DNA of 64,000 nucleotides, taken from assembly GCA_964351995.1 (NCBI GenBank), contig CAYGQE010000027.1:1-64000 (forward strand), read 5' to 3'. The notes below the pieces were generated by a model, which worked only from the letters and a program-made list of their open reading frames with translations, was not told the origin of the DNA and searched no databases. Source of the stretch: SZUA-35 sp964351995. GTDB lineage: Bacteria > Actinomycetota > Acidimicrobiia > Acidimicrobiales > SZUA-35. Positions 48,859 to 56,908 of the stretch are shown piece by piece (position 1 is the stretch's first letter; each line of letters opens with the position of its first letter). A program made the position numbers and the translations under genes.

Positions 48859-49733
48859 CCGCGAAGCAGCGCCCGCGCAGCATCGACTCGATGCGCGAGC
48901 GGCGGGACGAATCGAATCGTCGGCGCAACCTCATGCGTCAGCAGCGATGGGAACAGCAGCGATTTGCTGTCCCGTATCCAACCGACGGGCCCAAGATCAC
49001 CCTCGGCGTGCTGTGGTGCGCTGCGGTCGTCGGAGCAGGCTGGCTTGCAACACCTCTCCTCGGGGTGTTCGTCGCAGTCATCGCCGCGTTCGCCGGGTTC
49101 CAAGTTGGCCAGTCTTTCCGGCCGTTCGTCGAGCCAATGCTGGCGGCTGCTCTCGCCGGTCTGATTGGCCTGTCGGGCGTGTTCGGGGCACTCGGTCTTG
49201 GCGTCGCACTCATCGTTGGAGCCCTCGCAACGTTGTTGGTCGCTGCTGGGCTCCCGTCGACGGTCCCAGTTCTCGACCCTCGCGGTCTCGAGTTGCCACC
49301 GATGGACTCGATGGTGCATCGAGCAGAGCTGTTGGCCCGCTCGGCCCTTCCTGCCGGTGTTGCTGCCGCCTCGCTCGTCGCGATCGAACGGCTCGAGTTC
49401 GGTGCGTTCATTGCGCTGGTCATTCTGGTCAGTGCCTACGAAGTCGGTGATTTCGTGATCGGCACCGGTTCATCGAACGCAGTGGAAGGGCCCGTTGCTG
49501 GTTTGGTCGCCCTTGTCGTGGCTGCGGCCGCCACCTATGTCTTGCTGCCGGCCCCGTTCGACACGAACAGCTACCCGCTGTTTGCGGCCCTCGCTGCGGT
49601 CGGTGCGCCACTCGGGCAGATCGCGGCTTCGGCAGTCTTGCCGAGAGGTGTGGCGTGGGCCCCCGCACTTCGTCGCCTCGACAGCTATCTCCTCGTCGCG
49701 CCGCTCTGGCTCTTGCTGTTGCCGAGAGTCTGA
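48855..49733 (+). CDS. Divergent CdsA-like membrane protein
   Basis: Membrane protein of 292 aa with about eight helices after a charged, cytoplasmic 40-residue N-terminus rich in Arg. The C-terminal half follows the layout of phosphatidate cytidylyltransferase. However, the CdsA signature (K-D then PGHGGxLDRxDS) is reduced to PRGVAWAPALRRLDSYL. The catalytic Lys-Asp and Gly residues are not seen, so it is probably not an active CDP-DAG synthase. Co-translated with the MoaD-like gene for unknown reasons. Confidence 0.65.
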   Translation: MTAKQRPRSIDSMRERRDESNRRRNLMRQQRWEQQRFAVPYPTDGPKITLGVLWCAAVVGAGWLATPLLGVFVAVIAAFAGFQVGQSFRPFVEPMLAAALAGLIGLSGVFGALGLGVALIVGALATLLVAAGLPSTVPVLDPRGLELPPMDSMVHRAELLARSALPAGVAAASLVAIERLEFGAFIALVILVSAYEVGDFVIGTGSSNAVEGPVAGLVALVVAAAATYVLLPAPFDTNSYPLFAALAAVGAPLGQIAASAVLPRGVAWAPALRRLDSYLLVAPLWLLLLPRV

Positions 49734-49801
49734 ACAGCCCGCTCGGCGTTGGCGACCGCAGCACCGCCCTGGCGTTCACCGGCGCGGCCGCCGATCACAA
49801 G

Positions 49802-49807
49802 TAGCCT
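49802..49807 (+). promoter_or_regulatory. Leaderless -10 box of the rsiG-like gene
   Basis: TAGCCT, 7 nt before the GTG at 49815. It rules against an in-frame start at 49749. Confidence 0.55.
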
Positions 49808-49814
49808 GCTGCGC

Positions 49815-50360
49815 GTGACCGACTCAGACCCCCTTGCAACGCTTCTGGCCGACGACGCTCTTGCCGACATCGGTACCCGCCCGATCGGCGACCTTCGCAG
49901 CTTCCGCTACCAAGCCGGCCAGGTGGAGAGCGACGTGTCGCTCGTGCGTCGGATCGCCCAAGGGCGACTCGACATCATCGGGCACGAGGTCCAGCGCCGG
50001 AAGGGCAGCGACGAAGTCGCCGTGTTGGATGACTTGCTCTACGACTTGCCCGAGATTCTCACCGACCCGTCAGAAGCAACGGTCGCTCGTTCGGGCCGAG
50101 CGGTCGAGATCAACGACCCCGGGGTCACCGCGGCGTACCTCGGGACGCGACTGGACTCGGTGATCTCGCCTGGGGAGCTGTCAGGTGTGGGTGATCTGTC
50201 GGATGAGAGGCTCAACTCGAGCTTCGTGAACGTCAGCGAGATGGAGCAAGAGCTCTCGGTGATCCGGCGCAAACTGCATGACCGCATCGACGCAGTGCAA
50301 CAAGAGATCGGTCGCCGATACCGCGACGGGGAAGCGTCGCTCGACTCCTTCGGACGCTGA
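49815..50360 (+). CDS. RsiG-like c-di-GMP-binding anti-sigma factor
   Basis: Protein of 181 aa with two predicted helical stretches matching the RsiG c-di-GMP motif E-x3-S-x2-R-x3-Q-x3-D. The first copy is exact: Glu38, Ser42, Arg45, Gln49, Asp53 in ESDVSLVRRIAQGRLD. The second has His for Gln: Glu144, Ser148, Arg151, His155, Asp159 in EQELSVIRRKLHDRID. In Streptomyces RsiG with c-di-GMP holds the sporulation sigma factor WhiG inactive. Here the sigma partner is not in the window. The XRE regulator gene follows, overlapping by 1 nt. Confidence 0.82.
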   Translation: MTDSDPLATLLADDALADIGTRPIGDLRSFRYQAGQVESDVSLVRRIAQGRLDIIGHEVQRRKGSDEVAVLDDLLYDLPEILTDPSEATVARSGRAVEINDPGVTAAYLGTRLDSVISPGELSGVGDLSDERLNSSFVNVSEMEQELSVIRRKLHDRIDAVQQEIGRRYRDGEASLDSFGR

Positions 50361-50716
50361 TGTCCAAGTCGGAAACCAATCCGCTCGACCTTGGTGTCTT
50401 CATCAGAGAGCAGCGGCGCATCGCCGAACTCTCCGTCCGTCGTCTCGCCGAGCTCGCAGGTGTTTCCAACCCCTATCTGAGCCAGATCGAACGAGGCCTC
50501 CGCAAGCCGTCGGCCGAGATCCTGCAGCAGATTGCCAAAGCACTCGAGATCTCCTCCGAGACGCTTTACGTACGTGCTGGCATCCTCGATGAGGACTTTG
50601 GGTCTCCCGTCAGCGACGTCGAAGAGGCTGTTCGACGGGCCCCTGAACTCAACGCCGACCAGAAGAAGGCGCTGCTCGGGGTCTACCGGAGTTTCATCAC
50701 CGAACCTGAACACTGA
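50360..50716 (+). CDS. XRE-family transcriptional regulator
   Basis: DNA-binding protein of 118 aa. An N-terminal helix-turn-helix (about 12-68) has the typical LAELAGVSNPYLSQIERGLR recognition segment and KPSAEILQQIAKALEISSET. The C-terminal 45 residues form a short helical tail (SDVEEAVRRAPELNADQKKA). It is coupled to the rsiG-like gene and may act in the same signalling response. Targets unknown. Confidence 0.9.
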   Translation: MSKSETNPLDLGVFIREQRRIAELSVRRLAELAGVSNPYLSQIERGLRKPSAEILQQIAKALEISSETLYVRAGILDEDFGSPVSDVEEAVRRAPELNADQKKALLGVYRSFITEPEH

Positions 50717-50808
50717 AACGCCCGACCGTGTGAAACGACGAAGGATCAGAGAAGATGGTCAGCTATGGCCGGTACGAAGTGGAGCGTCTTGCACGATGAC
50801 GGGAAACG

Positions 50809-52086
50809 GTGTTGACCGCGCGCCGCGTTGCGATTCTCTCCCTTCACACCTCTCCTCTGGTGCAGCCGGGCTCGGGCGACGGCGGTGGCATGAATGTGTA
50901 CGTTCGCGAGTTCGTGTCGGCGATGGCCCAAGCGGGCCTCAAGTGTCGGGTCTACGTCCGGCGGTGGGCTGACGAGCTTCCTGAGGTCGTCGACGTCGAG
51001 CCGGGCTTCGAGGTGGTGCATGTGCCGGTCGGCCCAGTCGATGCGTCCAAAGAAGAGCTCGAAGGGCTCGTCGGCCCGTTTGCTTCCTGGGTCGCCGAGG
51101 ACTTTGTCGATTTTCAGCCGGACGTCATCCATGCGAACTACTGGCTGTCTGGTGTCGCCGGACAAGCGCTGAAACGCATGGTCGACCTCCCACTCGTCAC
51201 GACCTTCCACACGCTCGCTCGTGTCAAAGCTGAGAGTGGCGACCCAGAACCCGAGCGCAGGGCAGAGGCGGAAGCTGGCGTCATGGCGTGCGCCGATGCC
51301 GTGCTCGCCAACTGCGTTCCTGAAGCCGAACAACTCGTCCAGTTCTACAACGCCGACCCAAACCGCATCGAGATCGTGCCACCCGGAGTCGATCAGGCGT
51401 TTTTCTCTCCTGGACATCAAGGCGGCGCCCGCTGGGCGGTTGATGCTGACGATCGCCCGCTGTTGCTCTTCGTCGGTCGTATCCAGCCGTTGAAAGGTGT
51501 CGACGTTGCCGTCCAGACCCTTGCGGCCATCGAACGCACCGACGCCCGGTTGTGGATCGTCGGCGGAGCCTCCGGTGCGGCTGGCGACGCCGAGGTCGAA
51601 CGCATTCGTGCGTTGATCAAGGAACTCGGTGTTGAAGACCGGGTCGAGTTCAAGCCTCCGATTCCTCATCATCTGTTGTCGACGTACTACCGAGCTGCCG
51701 ATGTGGTGCTGGTGCCGAGCCGTTCGGAATCCTTTGGCCTTGTCGCTCTTGAATCAGCTGCCTGCGGGGTTCCCGTGGTTGCCTCCGCCGTCGGCGGGTT
51801 GCTCACCTTGGTCGAGCATGGGCACACCGGCTATCTCGTCGAGTCCAGAGACCCGCTCGAGTACGCAGGCTGGGTCGATGCCATCCTTGCCGACCCCGTT
51901 CTGGCCCGACGTTTGTCTGTCTCGGCTGCCGCAATGGCTCGGGGCTACACCTGGTCGACCTCGGCTGCTCGTTTGCGTCGACTCTTCGAGGATCTCACGC
52001 AAGGGCCGCTTTCACCCTGCGCCGAGCCGGTCCTCGAGATCGACCTGATTGGCGTCGAGCACGATGGTCACAGCACAGTTGGCTGA
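50809..52086 (+). CDS. mshA: D-inositol-3-phosphate glycosyltransferase
   Basis: GT-B glycosyltransferase of 425 aa, the first enzyme of mycothiol synthesis, joining GlcNAc to inositol 3-phosphate. The N-terminal QPGSGDGGGMNVYVREF (near residue 20) is the MshA signature. HANYWLSG (near residue 107), LFVGRIQPLKGVDVAV (near residue 222), and the Glu-rich nucleotide-sugar site PSRSESFGLVALE (near residue 303) are present. GGGA-type ribosome-binding site upstream of the GTG. It overlaps the YbjN-like gene by 1 nt, an order also found in mycobacteria. Confidence 0.93.
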   Translation: MLTARRVAILSLHTSPLVQPGSGDGGGMNVYVREFVSAMAQAGLKCRVYVRRWADELPEVVDVEPGFEVVHVPVGPVDASKEELEGLVGPFASWVAEDFVDFQPDVIHANYWLSGVAGQALKRMVDLPLVTTFHTLARVKAESGDPEPERRAEAEAGVMACADAVLANCVPEAEQLVQFYNADPNRIEIVPPGVDQAFFSPGHQGGARWAVDADDRPLLLFVGRIQPLKGVDVAVQTLAAIERTDARLWIVGGASGAAGDAEVERIRALIKELGVEDRVEFKPPIPHHLLSTYYRAADVVLVPSRSESFGLVALESAACGVPVVASAVGGLLTLVEHGHTGYLVESRDPLEYAGWVDAILADPVLARRLSVSAAAMARGYTWSTSAARLRRLFEDLTQGPLSPCAEPVLEIDLIGVEHDGHSTVG

Positions 52087-52547
52087 TGCCTGCTCCCTTT
52101 GACGTTGCCGCGCTCGACGAGCTCGAGGCCTACATCGATCGATGGCTCGGTCAGCAGTTGCTCGACAATCCAATGATCGGTGCCGTCGAGCGTGATGCGC
52201 CGGGGACCCGGCGCTGGTTCGTGCGGGTCCGCGGTGAGTCGAAGGACGTCTTCACCATCCGTTTCCACCTCCAGCAGCGAACCCTGAGCTACGAGTCGTA
52301 CGTGATGCCGCCGCCGGAGGAGAATCATCAGCGGTTCTATGAACACTTGCTCCAGCGCAATCTGGGATTGTTCGGTGGTGCGTTCGCCATCGGCGAAGAA
52401 GGCGCGATCTTCTTGAGGGGTGCGCTTCACAACGAGTTGGTCACTGCCGAGGATGAGCTGGATCGGGTGCTCGGATCGATGTACGCCTGGGTAGAGCAGT
52501 TCTTCCAGCCAGCGCTTCGCATCGGATATGCGTCGAAGTTTTCCTAA
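52086..52547 (+). CDS. YbjN domain-containing protein
   Basis: Small protein of 153 aa of the YbjN/type III chaperone-like fold. RRWFVRVRGESKDVFTIRFH and YEHLLQRNLGLFGGAFAIGE (near residue 78) are the conserved segments. Genes of this family follow mshA in many actinobacteria, so a role linked to mycothiol or stability of a partner is possible but unproven. Confidence 0.82.
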   Translation: MPAPFDVAALDELEAYIDRWLGQQLLDNPMIGAVERDAPGTRRWFVRVRGESKDVFTIRFHLQQRTLSYESYVMPPPEENHQRFYEHLLQRNLGLFGGAFAIGEEGAIFLRGALHNELVTAEDELDRVLGSMYAWVEQFFQPALRIGYASKFS

Positions 52548-52553
52548 ACGGTT

Positions 52554-52573
52554 GTAAATACTCTTATTTACAT
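52554..52573. promoter_or_regulatory. AT-rich palindrome after the ybjN-like gene
   Basis: TGTAAATA-CTCT-TATTTACA is a perfect 8-bp inverted repeat in a strikingly AT-rich stretch. TATCCT follows 2-3 nt later. No T-tract follows. It may be an operator for a promoter reading toward proC. Confidence 0.5.
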
Positions 52574-52727
52574 CTATCCTGACTGATGTCGGTGGGAGTG
52601 GCCGGATCCGTGGGGTCGGGGAAGTCCACAGGGGTTCAGTCCTTCCACCGGCACCCGGCGCTGCTCTGGAAGTGACCCGAGAGCTTGGTTGCTTTCGTTG
52701 GCTTCCTCGCCCCGTCCGGCCAGCCGG

Positions 52728-52733
52728 TAAGTT
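52728..52733 (+). promoter_or_regulatory. Leaderless -10 box of proC
   Basis: TAAGTT, 7 nt before the proC GTG at 52741. The 193-nt gap before it holds no recognised gene. Confidence 0.5.
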
Positions 52734-52740
52734 GTCGGCC

Positions 52741-53529
52741 GTGACAAAGCTCCAGATGATCGGTGGCGGGAAGATGGGTCAGGCTCTCCTCGGGGGGATG
52801 ATCGATGCTGGCTGGCTTGCGCCTGATGATGCTGCGGTGGTCGAAGTATCGGCGGACCTTCGGCATCAGCTCCCCGCACTCCTGCCTGGGGTTGCCGTTC
52901 TCGACACTCCGCTGCATGGCGTTCCTTCGGTGCTGGCAGTCAAGCCGCACGCCGTCGTTGACGTTGCTGCTTCGCTCGTTGATCCAGGGCTCGTCGTCTC
53001 GATTGCTGCTGGGGTCACCATCGGCGCCATCGAGGCTGCGATGGCCCCGGGGACTCGAGTGCTCCGGGTCATGCCGAACACTCCGGCTCTGGTGGGTGTT
53101 GGTGCCTCGGCGATTGCGGTGGGAACCCACGCCAACGACGACGATCTTGCTTGGACGATGTCGATGTTCGAGTCTGTCGGTGTTGCCGTTGCGGTCACCG
53201 AGGCTCAGCTCGATGCGGTCACCGGGCTCAGCGGTTCCGGGCCGGCCTACGTGTTTCTGCTGGCCGAGGCCATGGCCGATGCTGGGGTGGCCGCCGGCCT
53301 TGCCCGTCCAGTCGCCGAACAACTTGCTCATCACACCATTCGAGGGGCGGGCACGATGCTCACCGAAACTGATTCCTCAGCCACCGATCTCCGGATCGGG
53401 GTGACCACGCCTGCCGGCACCACGGCTGCTGGCCTGCGGGTGCTCGAGGAGCGAGCCGTCCGGGCCGCCGTGATCGACGCCGTTGCCGCCGCCGCTGACC
53501 GCGCCCGAGAGCTCGGCGCTTCGTCATGA
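52741..53529 (+). CDS. proC: Pyrroline-5-carboxylate reductase
   Basis: ProC (262 aa) reduces pyrroline-5-carboxylate to proline with NAD(P)H. The Rossmann motif is MIGGGKMGQALLGG (near residue 5). VLRVMPNTPALVGVGAS (near residue 112) and LDAVTGLSGSGPAYVFLLAEAM (near residue 156) are the family signatures, and RIGVTTPAGTTAAGL lies near the C-terminus. It overlaps the SAM hydrolase gene by 4 nt. Confidence 0.96.
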   Translation: MTKLQMIGGGKMGQALLGGMIDAGWLAPDDAAVVEVSADLRHQLPALLPGVAVLDTPLHGVPSVLAVKPHAVVDVAASLVDPGLVVSIAAGVTIGAIEAAMAPGTRVLRVMPNTPALVGVGASAIAVGTHANDDDLAWTMSMFESVGVAVAVTEAQLDAVTGLSGSGPAYVFLLAEAMADAGVAAGLARPVAEQLAHHTIRGAGTMLTETDSSATDLRIGVTTPAGTTAAGLRVLEERAVRAAVIDAVAAAADRARELGASS

Positions 53530-54416
53530 CCGACCAGCGATTCACCACCATCTCCTTCCTTTCCGACTACGGACTCGCCGATGAGTTCGTTGGCGTGACC
53601 AAGTCCGTCATCCGCACCATCAGCCCCAACGTGTTGGTCATCGACATCACGCACGACATCGAGCCGCACGATGTGCGGGCTGGTGGCTTGGCGCTCGCCA
53701 GATCGGCGCAATACATGGCGCCTGGCGTCGTACTTGCCGTTGTTGATCCCGGCGTCGCCACCGAACGAAAGGCCATTGTGGTCGAGGTCGGTGATGGCCA
53801 GAGCTACCTCGTCGGCCCGGACAATGGGCTGTTTGCTCCCGCCGTTTCACTCGTTGGTGGAGCAACTGGTGCCGTCGTGCTCGACAACCCTGACTTCCAT
53901 TTGCCTTCGCCGGGGCCGACGTTTGCTGGCCGCGACATCTTCGCCCCCGTAGCTGCCCATCTCTGCAACGGCATCCCGATGAACGAGCTCGGCACGCCCA
54001 TTGACCCCCAGCGCTTGTTGCCGGGAGTGCTTGCGGTGAGCGATCAAGCCGACGATGGCTCGATCAAGGCCGAAATTCTCTGGATCGATCGTTTCGGCAA
54101 TGCTCAACTCAACGTCGACCCAGCAGACCTGGCCGATTGGCCCGACCACGTGTCGATCGAGGGCGGGCGTACCAATCGAACTGCGCAACGGGTCGACGCA
54201 TTTGCCGAGATCTCCACGGGAAGCGTCGGCCTGATCGTCGATTCCTATGGGCTGATGTCAGTTGCGGTCGATCGAGGCTCGGCAGCATTCGAGCTGGAGA
54301 TCAACGAAGGCGATGCGCTCACGTTGCGGCCAGCCGAGGGAGGCGTCGCCCCAGTGGCGGTTTCGCTCGGAGCGAAACCAACGACCACACCGCCAATGCC
54401 GGAGGACCCATCATGA
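53526..54416 (+). CDS. SAM hydrolase (adenosyl-forming, DUF62)
   Basis: Protein of 296 aa of the S-adenosyl-L-methionine hydroxide adenosyltransferase family, which splits SAM into adenosine and methionine. FLSDYGLADEFVGVTK (Asp near residue 14) and VIDITHDIEPHDVRAG (near residue 38) are family marks. VVDPGVATERKAI (Asp and Arg near residue 75) and AGRDIFAPVAAH supply the catalytic triad of the hydroxide-using group. The halogenase relatives SalL and FlA share the fold, but the triad argues against halide chemistry. It lies between proC and a small membrane gene with 4-nt overlaps. Confidence 0.9.
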   Translation: MTDQRFTTISFLSDYGLADEFVGVTKSVIRTISPNVLVIDITHDIEPHDVRAGGLALARSAQYMAPGVVLAVVDPGVATERKAIVVEVGDGQSYLVGPDNGLFAPAVSLVGGATGAVVLDNPDFHLPSPGPTFAGRDIFAPVAAHLCNGIPMNELGTPIDPQRLLPGVLAVSDQADDGSIKAEILWIDRFGNAQLNVDPADLADWPDHVSIEGGRTNRTAQRVDAFAEISTGSVGLIVDSYGLMSVAVDRGSAAFELEINEGDALTLRPAEGGVAPVAVSLGAKPTTTPPMPEDPS

Positions 54417-54565
54417 GGCCAAGTGTCGTGATCACCATCAGCGTTCTGCTGCTCGGCATCCTCGGTGCCGCTGCGCTGCAATTTCTGGTCCTCGTTCCGG
54501 AAGGCAACGGGCCCTCAGTCGAAGAAGAGTCTGGTCTGGCCGTGGTCGTGGCGTTCCACGAATGA
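54413..54565 (+). CDS. Small single-pass membrane protein
   Basis: A 50-aa protein with one helix (ISVLLLGILGAAALQFLVLV) and an acidic tail ending VVVAFHE. Its ATG overlaps the SAM hydrolase stop, and its TGA overlaps the acyl-CoA synthetase ATG (ATGA on both sides). This double coupling is good evidence of real translation. No family recognised. Confidence 0.75.
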   Translation: MRPSVVITISVLLLGILGAAALQFLVLVPEGNGPSVEEESGLAVVVAFHE

Positions 54566-56052
54566 GCAGCTTGGCGCGTCGATTTCCGCTGCAACCCGAT
54601 GACCGAGTTGCCTTGATCCTGGCCGATCGCCATGTCACCTACGGCGAACTCGGACAAACCGTTGGATCGGTCAGGGGCGGCCTCGCCGAGGCGGGTCTCG
54701 TGGCCGGCGATCGCGTGATGATCATCGCCGGCAATTCTGAGACATTTGTCGTGACGTACCTCGCCTGCCTCAGCGCTGGGTTAGTGACGGTGCCGGTGAA
54801 CCCGTTGGTGCCCGGTGCGGAACTGAGTGGGGAAATTGATCGCTGTCAACCCCGGGCCGTTGTGTTCGACACAGTCGGGGCCGATGCTTGGTCGCAGGTC
54901 GACGAGGCAGTGAGGGCGTCGATCGACATCGTGGTGCCGCCTCACGAAAGCGGGGCTCACCCATTTGCCGATCGAGCATGGGTGCCAGGCGTCGAGGTCG
55001 AAGACGACGACACCGCAGTTCTGCTGTTTACTTCGGGTACTGCTGGCACGCCACGTCCGGCCACTCTGACTCACGGCAATCTCGCCTCGAGCCTGGATGC
55101 CGTCCTCTCGCTGGGGCTTCCGTTGGCTGGCCATGATCATGTGGCTTTGGCGGTCATTCCCTTGTTTCACCTGTTCGGTCTCAACCTGGTGGTGAACCTC
55201 GGCCTCGCCATCGGTGCGAGCCTCGTGCTGGAAGACCATCTGAGCCCGGAGCGCTCAGCATCGTTGGTGGTCGAGCACGGCGTGACGATTGTTTCTGGAC
55301 CGCCCACGCTTTGGGTGGCTCTGCTCGCTGATCAGACGATCGACGATGCGTCGTTGGCTTCTTTGCAATTCGCCGTGTCGGGGGCTGCGCCTCTCGATCC
55401 GGTCGTGGCCCAGGCCGTCACTGACCGATTCGGCATCGTGATCTCCGAGGGGTACGGGTTGACCGAGACCTCAGGAATCGTGTCATCGGCGCTCGGCATG
55501 GAACCGGTGTTCGGTTCGGTCGGACGACCTTTCCCCGGTGTTGAGGTGCGCCTCCTCGACGAGAACGGTGCCGATGTCTTCATCGGCGATTCTGGCGAGG
55601 TGTTTGTGCGTGGTCCAATGGTGTCGCCTGGCTACTTCAATGACCCCGAAGCCACGGCGCGAACTCGCACCGGCGACGGATGGCTCATCACCGGCGATCT
55701 GGCGGTGGTCGATGATGACGGCAACCTGGCAATCATCGACCGGCTCAAAGATCTGATCATCGTGTCCGGGTTCAACGTTCACCCGGCCGAGATCGAGCGA
55801 GTCCTTGTTTCTCACGCCGCGATCGAGGCGGCTGCCGTGGTTGGGGAGGCCGATCCAGCAACAGGGGAGCGGCCAGTCGCCCACGTCGTGTTGCGCAAGG
55901 GCGAAGTTCTGACTGAGGGCGACGTCGTCGAACATTGCCGCAGCCGGTTGGCTCGTTACAAGGCACCGAAGCGAGTGGTTTTCACTTCGGCGATCCCCAC
56001 CGGCTTGGCTGGAAAGGTCCGGCGCAGCGCACTTGTCGATCACGGCGACTGA
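54562..56052 (+). CDS. Acyl-CoA synthetase / AMP-dependent ligase
   Basis: ANL-superfamily ligase of 496 aa. The phosphate-binding loop is TSGTAGTPRPATLTHGN (near residue 156, with Thr-Ala replacing the common Thr-Gly-Lys ending). Motif YGLTETSGIVSS (near residue 298), the TGDLAVVDDDG hinge (near residue 378), and the C-terminal catalytic Lys in GLAGKVRRSAL are present. It activates a carboxylic acid, probably a fatty acid, to the acyl-CoA through acyl-AMP. Confidence 0.92.
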   Translation: MSSLARRFPLQPDDRVALILADRHVTYGELGQTVGSVRGGLAEAGLVAGDRVMIIAGNSETFVVTYLACLSAGLVTVPVNPLVPGAELSGEIDRCQPRAVVFDTVGADAWSQVDEAVRASIDIVVPPHESGAHPFADRAWVPGVEVEDDDTAVLLFTSGTAGTPRPATLTHGNLASSLDAVLSLGLPLAGHDHVALAVIPLFHLFGLNLVVNLGLAIGASLVLEDHLSPERSASLVVEHGVTIVSGPPTLWVALLADQTIDDASLASLQFAVSGAAPLDPVVAQAVTDRFGIVISEGYGLTETSGIVSSALGMEPVFGSVGRPFPGVEVRLLDENGADVFIGDSGEVFVRGPMVSPGYFNDPEATARTRTGDGWLITGDLAVVDDDGNLAIIDRLKDLIIVSGFNVHPAEIERVLVSHAAIEAAAVVGEADPATGERPVAHVVLRKGEVLTEGDVVEHCRSRLARYKAPKRVVFTSAIPTGLAGKVRRSALVDHGD

Positions 56053-56096
56053 GGTTGCGTTTCGTGCTGTCTCACGGCGCGTGACCGTTCGTGCGT

Positions 56097-56118
56097 TTGT
56101 GAAAAGCATCCCTAGTCT
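56097..56118 (+). promoter_or_regulatory. Promoter of rex with Rex half-site
   Basis: TAGTCT (56113-56118) is 6 nt before the rex ATG. A TTGTGAA half-site (56097-56103) overlaps the upstream part, but the second arm TTCACAA is missing. Autoregulation by Rex is possible but not shown. Confidence 0.45.
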
Positions 56119-56124
56119 GTTGGG

Positions 56125-56808
56125 ATGAGCGCTGACAGTCGAGTCTCTGAGGCGACGGTCGCCCGGCTGCCCCAATACCTGCAGAGCGCCATTGATGCCG
56201 CCAAGGCGGGCGAAGCCACCATCTCATCCGATCGGCTCGCTGAACTCGTTGGTGTCAACCCAGCCACGTTGCGGCGAGATCTTGCATCCCTGGAAATCGC
56301 CGGTACCCGCGGGGTGGGCTACGACACGAAGTATCTCGTGTTCGAGATCGGAGGAGTGCTCGGTCTGAATCAGGAATGGCCGGTCGTCATTGTTGGCGTC
56401 GGCAACTTGGGTCGAGCACTGGGGAACTACGCAGGCCTCGAAGAGCGCGGCTTTCCCGTTCGGGCGCTGGTCGACGTTGCGCCAGATGTTGTGGGGTCAA
56501 CGGTCAGCGGTCTGATCGTCGAGCATCTCGATGACATCGCTGCGATCTTGGAACGCGAAGGTGCGACGGTCGCTGTTCTGGCGACACCGCCAGCCGCCGC
56601 TCAGGATGCCGCCGATCGGTTGGTCGCAGCCGGCATCACATCGCTCCTCAACTTCACAGCAATCGCCGTTCAGGCGGCCGAGACTGTTGAAGTCAGGCGA
56701 GTGGATCTCGCAACCGAATTGCAGATCCTGAGCTTCTACCAACAGCGAGCAAACGGTGCTCGGAATGGGGTTGGCGTGCCGATCGAGCGGAAGAAGAACC
56801 AGACGTGA
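56125..56808 (+). CDS. rex: Redox-sensing transcriptional repressor Rex
   Basis: Rex (227 aa) is a dimeric NADH/NAD+ sensor controlling respiratory genes. The winged helix spans about 10-80 (AELVGVNPATLRRDLASLEI, then GTRGVGYD). The Rossmann domain has VVIVGVGNLGRALGNY (near residue 89), the NAD(H) site. The C-terminal helix (ELQILSFYQQRA) swaps between subunits. In actinobacteria rex heads or borders the hem genes, as here. Likely targets include the oxidase cluster at 16-25 kb. Confidence 0.96.
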   Translation: MSADSRVSEATVARLPQYLQSAIDAAKAGEATISSDRLAELVGVNPATLRRDLASLEIAGTRGVGYDTKYLVFEIGGVLGLNQEWPVVIVGVGNLGRALGNYAGLEERGFPVRALVDVAPDVVGSTVSGLIVEHLDDIAAILEREGATVAVLATPPAAAQDAADRLVAAGITSLLNFTAIAVQAAETVEVRRVDLATELQILSFYQQRANGARNGVGVPIERKKNQT

Positions 56809-56838
56809 CGGGTTGCATGTCAACACGAGTGGTGAAGT

Positions 56839-56869
56839 TGGCTGCAGAACTGCGAGACTGGATAGGTTC
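56839..56869 (+). promoter_or_regulatory. Possible promoter of hemA
   Basis: TTGGCT (56839-56844) and TAGGTT (56864-56869) are 19 nt apart, followed by a 39-nt leader with a Shine-Dalgarno sequence. The -35 match and spacing are only fair. Confidence 0.35.
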
Positions 56870-56908
56870 GGAGTTCGAAAGCTCGGAACGCATTCGTCGA
56901 GGAGACTC

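Noticed and set aside
52587..52731. A short open frame starting ATG just after the AT-rich palindrome
   Set aside because: Its Gly/Ser/Pro-rich translation shows no family features, and an apparent P-loop seen at first came from misreading the frame.
53526..54416. SAM hydrolase considered as a fluorinase or chlorinase
   Set aside because: The Asp-Arg-His arrangement of the hydroxide-using group is present, and no halometabolite genes are nearby.
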